Shown here one piece after another: positions 51,669-60,900 of a stretch of 64,000 nt of DNA (positions are counted from its first letter, which is position 1; each line of letters opens with the position of its first letter). A model generated the notes under the pieces. It did not search any database. It was given only the letters and a program-made list of their open reading frames with translations, and had not been told where the DNA came from. Source of the DNA: Saprospiraceae bacterium (GTDB taxonomy: Bacteria > Bacteroidota > Bacteroidia > Chitinophagales > Saprospiraceae); the NCBI GenBank assembly GCA_019187225.1, contig JABAQQ010000022.1:21011-85010 (forward strand), given 5' to 3'. A program made the position numbers and the translations under genes.

Positions 51669-52502
51669 TCAGATTCCGCTCAAATCAATCACCATTGTCT
51701 TTTTATACTTTTTGGCCACCGTTTTTTGTGCCGTATCGGCTGTTTTTTTATCCGCGAACGGCCCGACAAAAACCTTGTATGTGGGATTGTTGAATTCGTC
51801 GCGTTGCACGTTCACCAGGACTCTGCCGGGGTACCTCGCCTGGAGTTCTTTCATGATCGGCAGCACATTGTTGGCATCGCTCAGCGAAGATATCTGGATG
51901 CCATAACCTTTCTTTTCAAATTGCTGGATGTCAACTTTATAGAGACTGGAGGAAGGTGCTACTTTGGCTGTGGTCGCGCTCGTATTGGCGATGCCTTTGG
52001 GAGAGGTATTTACGGTCGTTGTCTTCCCATACGCGACCGGTTTTGCAGTGGCGGAGCTTTGCGGCAGGTTATCTGCATACGCTTCGGCTTCCACCAGCGC
52101 GTCGCTGGCGAGGGATGATTCGGCAGTTTCCACCACTTCTATCTTTACCCGTGCAGAGCCGACTTTGAGCAGGTCGAGTTCTTTGGCTGCTGCGCCCGAC
52201 ACGTCCACGACATAACCTTCGATAAATGGGCCACGATCATTGACGCGCACTACAACGGATTTTTTATTGTCGAGCCGGGTCACGCGAATTTTTGTACCGA
52301 AAGCGAGGGACTTATGCGAACAGGTGAGCGCATTTTTGTTGTACTTTTCGCCACTGGCAGTCTGGCGGCCCTGGTACGAATCGGCGTAATAGCCGCACTT
52401 GCCGATTTCAGAGGCTTTTTTTTGAGCAAATGCAGGAGAGATGGCACCGCAAAGGGCAAGGATGCACATCAGGGTAATGGAAAACAAGGTCTGGCGATTC
52501 AT
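51669..52502 (-). CDS. RlpA-like double-psi barrel protein with SPOR domain
   Basis: This 277-residue exported protein has a signal peptide (MNRQTLFSITLMCILALCGA, cleaved near AFA-QKK). The DPBB core is visible: IGKCGYYADSYQGRQTASGE, LAFGTKIRVTRLDNKKSVVV and VRVNDRGPFIEGYVVDVSGA, including the catalytic Asp of NDRGPF. A threonine-rich linker leads to a C-terminal SPOR domain (GYGIQISSLSDANNVL, YKVFVGPFADKKTADTA) that binds denuded glycan at the septum. It is probably a lytic transglycosylase acting on septal peptidoglycan. The SPOR modules of the PorE-like protein at 36684 may bind the same sites. Confidence 0.9.
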   Translation of the reverse strand: MNRQTLFSITLMCILALCGAISPAFAQKKASEIGKCGYYADSYQGRQTASGEKYNKNALTCSHKSLAFGTKIRVTRLDNKKSVVVRVNDRGPFIEGYVVDVSGAAAKELDLLKVGSARVKIEVVETAESSLASDALVEAEAYADNLPQSSATAKPVAYGKTTTVNTSPKGIANTSATTAKVAPSSSLYKVDIQQFEKKGYGIQISSLSDANNVLPIMKELQARYPGRVLVNVQRDEFNNPTYKVFVGPFADKKTADTAQKTVAKKYKKTMVIDLSGI

Positions 52503-52636
52503 AATTCTGAAGTTTAAAAGTTATCCTTTGTTGATTGTTGACGGATGTTAAAACGCAGGCTTTCCGGTTTTTTGTCCGGCGCAGGCCGACATTTTTTGAA
52601 ACACGTTGAAAATCAGCCCAAAGCAAAACCCTTTTT

Positions 52637-53905
52637 ATGAAAAAAACAAATGCTCTCGACCGTCAGCGCGCTATTTATGCGGGTGGGGCGACCGGATTGC
52701 GTCAAAAAATACCTTTCGATCCCGTTTTGCTTGAACAGCGTGCACAGGCGGCCATGAGTCCCGAAGCTTTCGCATACATTGCGGGAGGCGCGGGGCTGGA
52801 ACGTACGATGGCGGCCAACAGAAACGGTTTTGAGCGATGGCGCATCGTTCCCCGGATGCTTCGAAATGTGGAGCACCGCGATGTCTCCATTGATTTTTTG
52901 GGCAAAAAGGTTGCATCGCCGTTTTTCCTTTCCCCTATCGGCGTGCTGGAGATGGCGCATACCGATGCAGACCTGGCAGTTGCCAAAGCCGCTGCTGCAT
53001 TGGGCATTCCCTATATTTTTTCCAACCAGGCATCCGTCCCCATGGAGGCATGCGCTGCCGCCATGAGCGACGTGCCGCACATGTTCCAACTCTACTGGAG
53101 CCGCTCCGACGAATTGGTGGCCCATTTCCTGCACCGCGCTGAAGCCTGCGGCTGCTCTGCAGTCGTCGTGACGCTCGATACAACCATGCTCGGCTGGCGC
53201 ACCCGCGACCTCGAATTCGCTTCCCTGCCTTTTCTCAAAGGAATGGGTATTGCCCAATATACGTCCGATCCTGTATTTCGTCAACTGCTCGACGAACCAG
53301 ACGAAGCACCACCGCCGGAAGTGAGGCCGACCTGGGATGCAATCCGCACCCTGATCGCCGCCAACCGGCGATACCCCGGTGGTTTTTGGGAAAATCTGCG
53401 CTCCGGCCGCGGCCTGAAAGCCGTACGCAAGTTTATTCAACTGTATTCGCGACCCAACATCACCTGGGCTGAACTGCCTTTTTTGCGCGAGCATACTCGT
53501 CTGCCCATCATTCTCAAAGGCATCCTGCACCCCGACGATGCCCGCAAGGCGCTTGACTACGGCGTAGACGGTGTTTATGTTTCCAACCACGGCGGGCGCC
53601 AGGTGGATGGGGCGGTGGGCGCCATCGAGGCATTGCCGAAAGTAGTGGATGCGACGCGTGGTAAAATCCCGGTATTGTTCGACAGTGGCGTACGCGGTGG
53701 CGCCGACGCTTTCAAGGCGCTCGCTTTGGGCGCTGCGGCAGTGGGCATTGGCCGTCCCTATTGCTACGCCTTGGCCATCAACGGCCAGGCAGGGGTGGAA
53801 GAGTTGCTGGAAAACTGGCTCGCCGACTTCGAACTGACGATGGGATTGACGGGGTGTAAAAATGTGGAGGAGATAAGAGTCGCAGGAACAGTGACAGAGG
53901 TTTAA
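52637..53905 (+). CDS. FMN-dependent alpha-hydroxy-acid oxidase/dehydrogenase
   Basis: This 422-residue TIM-barrel flavoenzyme of the L-lactate dehydrogenase / lactate oxidase family oxidises a 2-hydroxy acid to the 2-oxo acid. FMN and substrate residues are in FAYIAGGAGLERTMAANRNG, SPIGVLEMAHTDADLAVAKA and LPIILKGILHPDDARKALDY. The catalytic histidine and arginine are in VYVSNHGGRQVDGAVGAIEA, and FDSGVRGGADAFKALALGAA binds phosphate. The long loop between residues 190 and 260 is closer to lactate 2-monooxygenase. L-lactate is a likely substrate but is not proven. Confidence 0.88.
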   Translation: MKKTNALDRQRAIYAGGATGLRQKIPFDPVLLEQRAQAAMSPEAFAYIAGGAGLERTMAANRNGFERWRIVPRMLRNVEHRDVSIDFLGKKVASPFFLSPIGVLEMAHTDADLAVAKAAAALGIPYIFSNQASVPMEACAAAMSDVPHMFQLYWSRSDELVAHFLHRAEACGCSAVVVTLDTTMLGWRTRDLEFASLPFLKGMGIAQYTSDPVFRQLLDEPDEAPPPEVRPTWDAIRTLIAANRRYPGGFWENLRSGRGLKAVRKFIQLYSRPNITWAELPFLREHTRLPIILKGILHPDDARKALDYGVDGVYVSNHGGRQVDGAVGAIEALPKVVDATRGKIPVLFDSGVRGGADAFKALALGAAAVGIGRPYCYALAINGQAGVEELLENWLADFELTMGLTGCKNVEEIRVAGTVTEV

Positions 53906-53938
53906 AAAGTGGGATATCGGCCTGGAAAACTGCAAGAA

Positions 53939-54919
53939 TCAGAGACATGCCTCTGCGTATACTGACTGAAATCTGACTATCAAACGCTCGATGTCTTCCA
54001 TGCGCGCAATCTGCCGTACCCATTCGTTCGGAATGCTTGGTTCCCCGAAAACGATCCCCGCCATTCCGCCTGTCACCGCCCCGGTCGTATCGGCGTCTTC
54101 CCCCAGATTGACCGCTTTCAGCACCGCCTCCCGGTAAGAATCCGACGTCAGTACGCACCACAGACTTGCTTCTAAGGTGTGGATAACGTATCCACTTCCC
54201 CGGATGGCCTCTTCCGGCTGCGTGCGGAGGTCTCCCTGAAGTATCCTGTTGAAATGTTCCGCTTCCGATCCGGTCACGGACAGTTCTTGAAGTTTTGCGG
54301 TCAGGATTCCGTTGGTTGCGCTGTACGCCTCGAATTTGTTCTTGCCTTCGCAAACAAGCCGCAGAAACTCCAGGTAATAAAAACACGCCAGTACCGAACG
54401 AACGTGCGCATGGGTGAGCGACGACACCTGCCGGGTGATTTCAAAGCGTTCGGGCCCGGGTTTATACCGAATGTAAAACAACAGGGGCAAAATCCGCATG
54501 AGGGAACCATTGCCGTTGGAATATTCGCTGGTTCCTCCCGCCTGATCCGGTTGCACGCCGTTTGCCAATTTCCCTAGGGCTTCCATGGTGGCGATGCCCA
54601 CGTCGAAGACCTGGCCGCGCGCTGTCCAAAGCCCCTGATGCAACCACTTGACGAAACTATTGCCGATCCGTTGCAGATCATACCCTGCGGTCAGTACTTC
54701 GGCCAGACAAAGTGTCAGCGAGCTGTCGTCGGACCAGGTCCCCGGAGGCTGTTGGTGGGTGCCATAGCCCCGCATACCCGTCACCGGTTGCATCATTATT
54801 TCATCCCTGCCAATAAACTCAACCGGTACGCCGAGGGCGTCACCGACCACCAGGCCCAGGATAGCGGCACGGGCGAGATTGCGGTGTCCTGTGGGATATC
54901 CGTTGTTGGATGTTGTCAT
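53939..54919 (-). CDS. ADP-ribosylglycohydrolase family protein
   Basis: This 326-residue, mostly helical cytoplasmic protein belongs to the ARH/DraG family, which removes ADP-ribose from proteins or small molecules. Metal-binding motifs are present: AAILGLVVGDALGVPVEFIG, PPGTWSDDSSLTLCLAEVLT (Thr-Asp-Asp-type site) and LGEDADTTGAVTGGMAGIVF (Asp-x-Asp). The actual substrate cannot be told. It lies between the FMN oxidase and the E1 gene without overlaps and is probably independent. Confidence 0.88.
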   Translation of the reverse strand: MTTSNNGYPTGHRNLARAAILGLVVGDALGVPVEFIGRDEIMMQPVTGMRGYGTHQQPPGTWSDDSSLTLCLAEVLTAGYDLQRIGNSFVKWLHQGLWTARGQVFDVGIATMEALGKLANGVQPDQAGGTSEYSNGNGSLMRILPLLFYIRYKPGPERFEITRQVSSLTHAHVRSVLACFYYLEFLRLVCEGKNKFEAYSATNGILTAKLQELSVTGSEAEHFNRILQGDLRTQPEEAIRGSGYVIHTLEASLWCVLTSDSYREAVLKAVNLGEDADTTGAVTGGMAGIVFGEPSIPNEWVRQIARMEDIERLIVRFQSVYAEACL

Positions 54920-54955
54920 TTCTGGCGCCTGTGAAACCTTTTTACAAATAACTGT

Positions 54956-57166
54956 TTACCACTCCAAAAGCGCCTGGATCGCATCTCCCACCTTTTCGAT
55001 GGAAGGGATCATTTCCTGTTCCAGCGTCGAGTTGAGCGGCACTGCCGGCATGTTGACGGCTCCGAGGGTGCGCACCGGCGCGTCGAGCCATTGAAAGCAT
55101 TGTTCGGAAATACGGGCGGCAAGGCTTTGGGCGAAGGTATTGTTCACCTGTTCTTCGGTCACCACCAGCACTTTGCCATGCCGCCGCGCAGCGGCAAACA
55201 TGGCATCTTCGTCGAGGGGATAAAGGGTGCGGAGGTCGAGAATTTCCACGCTTCCTTTGAAGCGTTCGCTGGCGGCGTTCAGCGCCCAATGCACACCCAT
55301 GCCATATGTAACGACGGCAAGCGTTTCTCCCTTTTCAACGCGTTCATCTTCAGCGGACAACGCGGTTCTGGCTTTGCCGAACGGTATAATATATTCTTCA
55401 TCGGGTTCGACGGTGCGGGCAGCTTCCGTTCCGCGTACTTTCGACCAATACAAGCCTTTGTGTTCGAAAATAACAACCGGGTTGGGATCGTGATACGCCG
55501 CCTTCAACAGGCCTTTCAGATCGGCGCCGTTGCTGGGGTATGCAATTTTTATCCCCCGGATATTGGTCACCACACTTTCCACGCTGCTGCTGTGGTAAGG
55601 GCCGCCGCTACCATACGCGCCGATGGGCACGCGGATGATACAGCTCACCGGCCATTTTCCATTGGTGAGGTAGCAGGAACGGCTCACTTCGGTGAACAGT
55701 TGATTGAGCCCCGGCCAGATGTAATCGGCGAATTGAACTTCCACAATGGGTTTCAGACCGACGGCGCTCATGCCGACCGTGCTGCCGATGATAAAGGCTT
55801 CCTGAATGGGTGTATTGAACACGCGGTGGTCGCCGAATTTTTCGGCCAGTGTGGCGGCCTCCCGGAAAACGCCGCCCAAACGGCGTCCCACATCCTGACC
55901 ATAGAGCAGGCATTCGGGGTGTTGGCGCATGAGTTCTTCGATGGCGAAAAGGGCGCAATCCACCATCACCTTCGGTTCGCGGTCTGATGGGCTGCGTTCG
56001 CCGCGCTCTTCCATGACCGGAGAAGGAGCGAAGTCGTGGGTATACAAGTCTTCAGGACGCGGGTCCTCGGTATTCCGGGCTTGTTCAAAATCTGCCTCTA
56101 CCGTTGCAATGGCCTCTTTTTCAATTTTTTGTATGTCTTTTTCCGAAAAACCATGCTCCAGGAGCGTTTTGCGCAAAATAGGGTAGGGGTCGCGGCGCTT
56201 GTGTTCGTCCAGGTCGTCGCGGTACCATTCCTTACGGACGCCGGAAGTATGGTGATTGAGCAGTGGCACACGGGCATGGAGCAGGATTGGCCGCCGATCG
56301 CGGCGTATTTTTTCGAGAATGCCCTGAACGACCGTCCAGCATTGTGCGAAGTCATTGCCTTCGATGCTCACGGCCTCCAGGCCGGGAAAACCTTTGGCAT
56401 ATTCGGCGGCGTTGGCGACACGGGTCTCGGCGGCGTTGGCGGAGATATCCCAACCGTTGTCCTGCACCAGGTACAGCACGGGAAGTTTTTTCAGAACCGC
56501 CATCTGGAAGGCTTCGGCAACTTCGCCTTCTGTTACGGAAGCGTCGCCGAGGGAACAGAGTGTGATGGGGGATTGCGAAGGGGGGATTGTGGGTAGGGGA
56601 TGGGAAAGAGGGGGTTGTTTTTTAAAATGGTAGGGGTAAGGGTTTTCCAGATCCACTATGGTTTCAGCCGGGTATTCGTGATTGCCTTCCAGTATCGGCA
56701 TTCCCATTTTTTCCCGGTACCACATACCCAGCGCCGAGCCGGTGGCGGGAATGGCCTGCATACCGGTGGCGCTGCTTTGGTGTGGTATTTTGGGGAAACC
56801 GGGCCGGCGCAAACTGGGGTGGCAATAATAGGAACGCCCGCCGGAAAATGGGTCGTCGCGTTTGGCCATCAGTTGAAGCATGAGCTCGTATGGGCGCAAA
56901 CCCATGCCCAGCAACATGCTGTCGTCGCGGTAATACAAGTAAGCATAATCCTGCGGGAGCAACTGCATCCCGACCGCCAGTTGGATGGCTTCGTGGCCGC
57001 GCGAGGTCGCATGGACGTATTTGCTGACGAATTTAAAATTGGCCTCGTAGATGTCTGTCATGGCTTTGGCGGTAGCCATGAGACGGAAAGCCCGTTCCAG
57101 GACGGTTGAAGGTATGCGGTGGTCGGTAGGCGGCTTTCGCTTTTTTGCCGGCGCGAGAGTGGGCAT
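54956..57166 (-). CDS. Fused alpha/beta 2-oxoacid dehydrogenase E1
   Basis: This 736-residue thiamine-diphosphate enzyme is the decarboxylating E1 of a 2-oxoacid (branched-chain or pyruvate) dehydrogenase complex, with alpha and beta parts in one chain. Alpha part: SRGHEAIQLAVGMQLL, YLYYRDDSMLLGMGL and the TPP motif SLGDASVTEGEVAEAFQMAV with LYLVQDNGWDIS. Beta part from about residue 390: VGMSAVGLKPIVEVQFADYI and PIGAYGSGGPYHSSSVESVV. The start at 57166 (MPTLAPAKKRKPPTDHRIPS) is required because a promoter box overlaps the longer start at 57202. E2 and E3 are not in the window. Confidence 0.9.
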   Translation of the reverse strand: MPTLAPAKKRKPPTDHRIPSTVLERAFRLMATAKAMTDIYEANFKFVSKYVHATSRGHEAIQLAVGMQLLPQDYAYLYYRDDSMLLGMGLRPYELMLQLMAKRDDPFSGGRSYYCHPSLRRPGFPKIPHQSSATGMQAIPATGSALGMWYREKMGMPILEGNHEYPAETIVDLENPYPYHFKKQPPLSHPLPTIPPSQSPITLCSLGDASVTEGEVAEAFQMAVLKKLPVLYLVQDNGWDISANAAETRVANAAEYAKGFPGLEAVSIEGNDFAQCWTVVQGILEKIRRDRRPILLHARVPLLNHHTSGVRKEWYRDDLDEHKRRDPYPILRKTLLEHGFSEKDIQKIEKEAIATVEADFEQARNTEDPRPEDLYTHDFAPSPVMEERGERSPSDREPKVMVDCALFAIEELMRQHPECLLYGQDVGRRLGGVFREAATLAEKFGDHRVFNTPIQEAFIIGSTVGMSAVGLKPIVEVQFADYIWPGLNQLFTEVSRSCYLTNGKWPVSCIIRVPIGAYGSGGPYHSSSVESVVTNIRGIKIAYPSNGADLKGLLKAAYHDPNPVVIFEHKGLYWSKVRGTEAARTVEPDEEYIIPFGKARTALSAEDERVEKGETLAVVTYGMGVHWALNAASERFKGSVEILDLRTLYPLDEDAMFAAARRHGKVLVVTEEQVNNTFAQSLAARISEQCFQWLDAPVRTLGAVNMPAVPLNSTLEQEMIPSIEKVGDAIQALLEW

Positions 57167-57199
57167 CGTTCGGTAGAATTTGTATGTGAAAGGGCGGGG

Positions 57200-57207
57200 C
57201 AAAAGTA
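57200..57207 (-). promoter_or_regulatory. Bacteroidota -7 box (TACTTTTG) for the E1 gene
   Basis: This is an exact TAnnTTTG match on the minus strand, 34 bases upstream of the ATG at 57166. Its position rules out the more upstream in-frame ATG at 57202. Confidence 0.6.
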
Positions 57208-57934
57208 GAACATTCCCTCGTGATGACTACTTAAAACCCCCTGGAGATATACGTTAGGAGGCGTCAATTGTGTTAAGTTTAAAATCCTGTTTCGCCGGCG
57301 CTGCTGCGCAATCGTCGAGCGGCTGACAAAAACTAAAATTCTCCAAAAAATTTTACTGTCGAATCAAGTCTGTTCAGAACTTGCACCCTGTTACAGTCCC
57401 GGGAAGCCGGTTATCGTATATCCTACCTCGATTTTGGTGTTTTTGAAGTAGCGTTATACGATCAATGGGTAAATCTGAGTTAAATTCCATAAAAGATCAT
57501 CCCAACTAATCCCCTTGCTTTAATCGCCTGATTCGCCGAGGTTAAGCAATGAGGTATCTGCTATTCCTCATTCCAGGTTTTGTCGCCGGATGCGATGCCG
57601 GTGCGGCCTGATTTAATTTTTAATCTTGTGAGAGATCACACTGACTGCCTTTGGTTGCGCAGCGCTTTTACCGTAGCGCGCGGCTTCTTTCACTTGCGTA
57701 GGTCTCTGCTACGCGCGTTGCCTGATATCTGGTTGCGGAAGGTTTTTGCTTCCGGAAGCCATTCTATCGTTTCCAACAGATTTTATAAAAATTTCACATT
57801 CCACTCTCCCGGTGTTGCGGGAGTGCGAAGGGGGAATTATGTGCTGAACCGGTGTGTCGCACATCGGCACTTATCGCTTCGGCCTTTTTCGTTTGACATC
57901 ACATTTGATTTGTTAAGCATTAAATATCATCCGC
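57208..57934. other. Long spacer before the giant surface protein
   Basis: No convincing gene is present. A 20-codon frame at 57549-57611 reads MRYLLFLIPGFVAGCDAGAA, which resembles a lipoprotein signal peptide but stops at once. A 12-base palindrome (GCTTCCGGAAGC, about 57748) and a small stem (CTCCCG / CGGGAG, 57806-57823) are present. No clear promoter box was found. It may be a long leader for the gene at 57935. Confidence 0.35.
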
Positions 57935-60900
57935 ATGCGTTACTTTTCCAAAACCGATTCAACCCCTCCGAAATCCATTGCCGGCAAATACTTATCCGGG
58001 ATTTTTACAATTCTTTTTTCCGGTTTGCTGACCGTTGGGCAAGTTTCGGCGCAACCGGAAATTGCCATAAAAGGCAATGGAGTAATAATAGTGGATGGCG
58101 ATAATACGCCGGGGCCGACTGATTACACCGATTATGGCGTGACTTCTGCAGCCACCGGCGTGGTGGTCCGCACTTTTACCATCTATAACCAGGGAGGGGG
58201 ACAATTACAACTGACCGGTTCACCCAAGGTTGTGATAGGTGGCGCAAGTACGGCGAATTTCACGGTATCGGTGCAACCACCCGCAATTGTCAATCCGGGT
58301 GATTCTGCTACCTTCAGTATTGCGTTTAACCCCGATGCCATTGGTGAATTCACGGCGACAGTCAGCATATCAAACAATGATGCCAACGAAAATCCCTTTA
58401 ATTTTATTCTTAAAGGAGCGGGAGAATTTGATATTCGGGATTGTACCGACCCCTGTACGGGCCAGGATGTAACGGTCGAATCTGTTGAGATGAATGACGA
58501 ATTCGGCAATCCGCTTCCGCCAAATCTTTGCAGCAGCCCGGGGACAACGGTGGTAGCAACAACGCTTTCATTTACTATTTTGAACCATACCAGCGCAAGC
58601 AGGCAGGCGATCCGGGTGGCGGCAGATATTTTTCTCGACGGTATAGATAGTGGAGATGATGTGATCTTTTGTTTTGACGGCCCGATTGCGGGGAATGACT
58701 CGGCAGTCGTCACTATTGGACCGTTCGCGTATACCCTTGGGCAGACTTTTGAATTGCGCAATTTTAAAATCGCCTGGCGGACGGCCAACAATGCGGATTG
58801 TTCCAATTCCATGGTCTGCAATAGTTATCCCGGCGGTCAGTGCAGTCCGATCGCGGCTCTGCCTGACTTTACAGTAACGACTCCACTTGCGCCTTCTTTC
58901 AGTTCGATCCTGCCTCCTCCTTGTTTCCCCTCACTTAAAGGCACTTTCCAGAGCAGTATTACAGGCGGCACGCCCCCTTATACTTATTCCTGGAACTTTG
59001 GCGACCCTGCCAGCGGGACCAATAATTCTTCAACCTTACCAGAAGCTGAACATGAATTCAGCAGTGCAGGTAACTTCACCGTCTCCCTGACGGTAACGGA
59101 CAGCAAAGGAGTCTCCTGTACGGTAACGGTTCCGGTATCCCTGACGCAGCCGACTGTGGCTGCCGTATCCGTTAACGGTATGCTTACTTGCCTTAATCCG
59201 ACGCTTGTCCTTAATGGAAGCGGATCCTCTACAGGTCCGAATTTTACTTATCAATGGATTTCCTCCAACGGCAACCCAGTGAATGGAGGCAATACGCTTC
59301 AGCCTACAATCGGTCAGCCAGGCACTTATACCTTGGTGGTGACCAACCAGGACAACGGCTGCACTGCCTCCACCACCATCACTGTGAGCGCAGACCAAAC
59401 CTTACCATATTCCAATGCCGGACCACCCCAGGTATTGACTTGTCTGAATTCGACGGTACAGCTCCAGGGATCGGGCAGTAACGGCACCGGGTTCAGCATT
59501 CAATGGACGGCCAATCCCGGCTTCATTGTCAGTGGCGCGAACACATTTACCCCTACGGTCAACCAGGCCGGCACTTATATTTTGGTGGTAACCAATACAT
59601 TGAATGGTTGCAGCAGTACAGCTTCGATCCTTGTGACTTCCAATACGGCCATCCCCTCCGCCAACGCCGGCCCTCCACTTCAATTGAATTGCGCTCACCC
59701 CACGCTTCAACTCCAGGGATCGGGCAGCAACGGTCCGGGTTTCACAATACAATGGACGGCCAATCCGGGGTTTATCATCAATGGAGCGAACACCTACACA
59801 CCAACGGTCAATCAATCCGGAACATATACTTTAAAGGTGACTGATATCGCCAGCGGTTGCACCAATGAAGCGACCGTAACGGTCACAGCAGTATTTTATG
59901 ACCCGCTGGTCAGTATTGATCCGCCTGAAATGATCACTTGCATCACTTCAACGGTCGTTATCAACGGCTCAGCCATTTCTCAAGGCGGGTCCTTGTTGAT
60001 AAACTGGACTACCGCGAATGGAAATATTGTCAGCGGTGGAAATACCACTAATGTGACAGTAGATCAACCGGGGATATATACGCTTACAGCCGTTAATGAT
60101 GTCGGTTGCACCGCCACGGCTTCTATCCAGGTAATCAAAAATACCACGCCTCCGGTGGTCAATGCCGGCCCAAATGCAGTACTGAATTGCAGTGTTCAGC
60201 AGTTGGCTTTGGTGGGTTCCGGATCCACCGGCCCTGATTTTTCCTATTCATGGACAACGGCAGACGGCCATATCATAAGTGGCCAGAATACTCTTAACCC
60301 TGTGATTGATTCAGCAGGTACCTATACCCTGGTGGTGACCAATACCCTGAACGACTGTACTGCAGAAAGTTCGGTAACAATAACCACCGATTATACTCCC
60401 CCTGTCGCCAATGCCGGTGGCGATGTAAGTATAACTTGCGCCAATCTGATGACAGCCCAACTGAACGGCAGCGGCTCTTCTACCGGGACAAAATACAAGT
60501 ATCAATGGGTTGCCAATCCGGGCAACATCGTATCGGGAGCCAACACCTTGAACGATGTTGTGGTGAATACTGCCGGTTCCTACACTTTGATCGTCACGGA
60601 CGTCAATAATGGTTGCACAGATGAAGATGCAGTAACGGTCAGTGAAGCTATTGACTACCCCGTTGCATATATCCTGCCGCCTCAACAACTCGATTGCGCT
60701 GTTTTAATGGTTCAACTGGACGCAGCAGGTTCCACGCAGGGCAGTAATCTGACATACGCCTGGGCTACGATCAACGGCAACATAGTCAGTGGCGGCAACA
60801 CCCTTTCTCCGGTGGTAAACAAGGCAGGTACTTATCAATTATTGGTCACCGATACGGAAAACTCGTGCACGGACACTGCATCGGTCACCGTCGTGCAGGA

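Noticed and set aside
57580-58104. 174-codon frame overlapping the start of the giant protein
   Set aside because: It overlaps the signal peptide and first domain of a clearly real gene in another frame, and has no recognisable structure.
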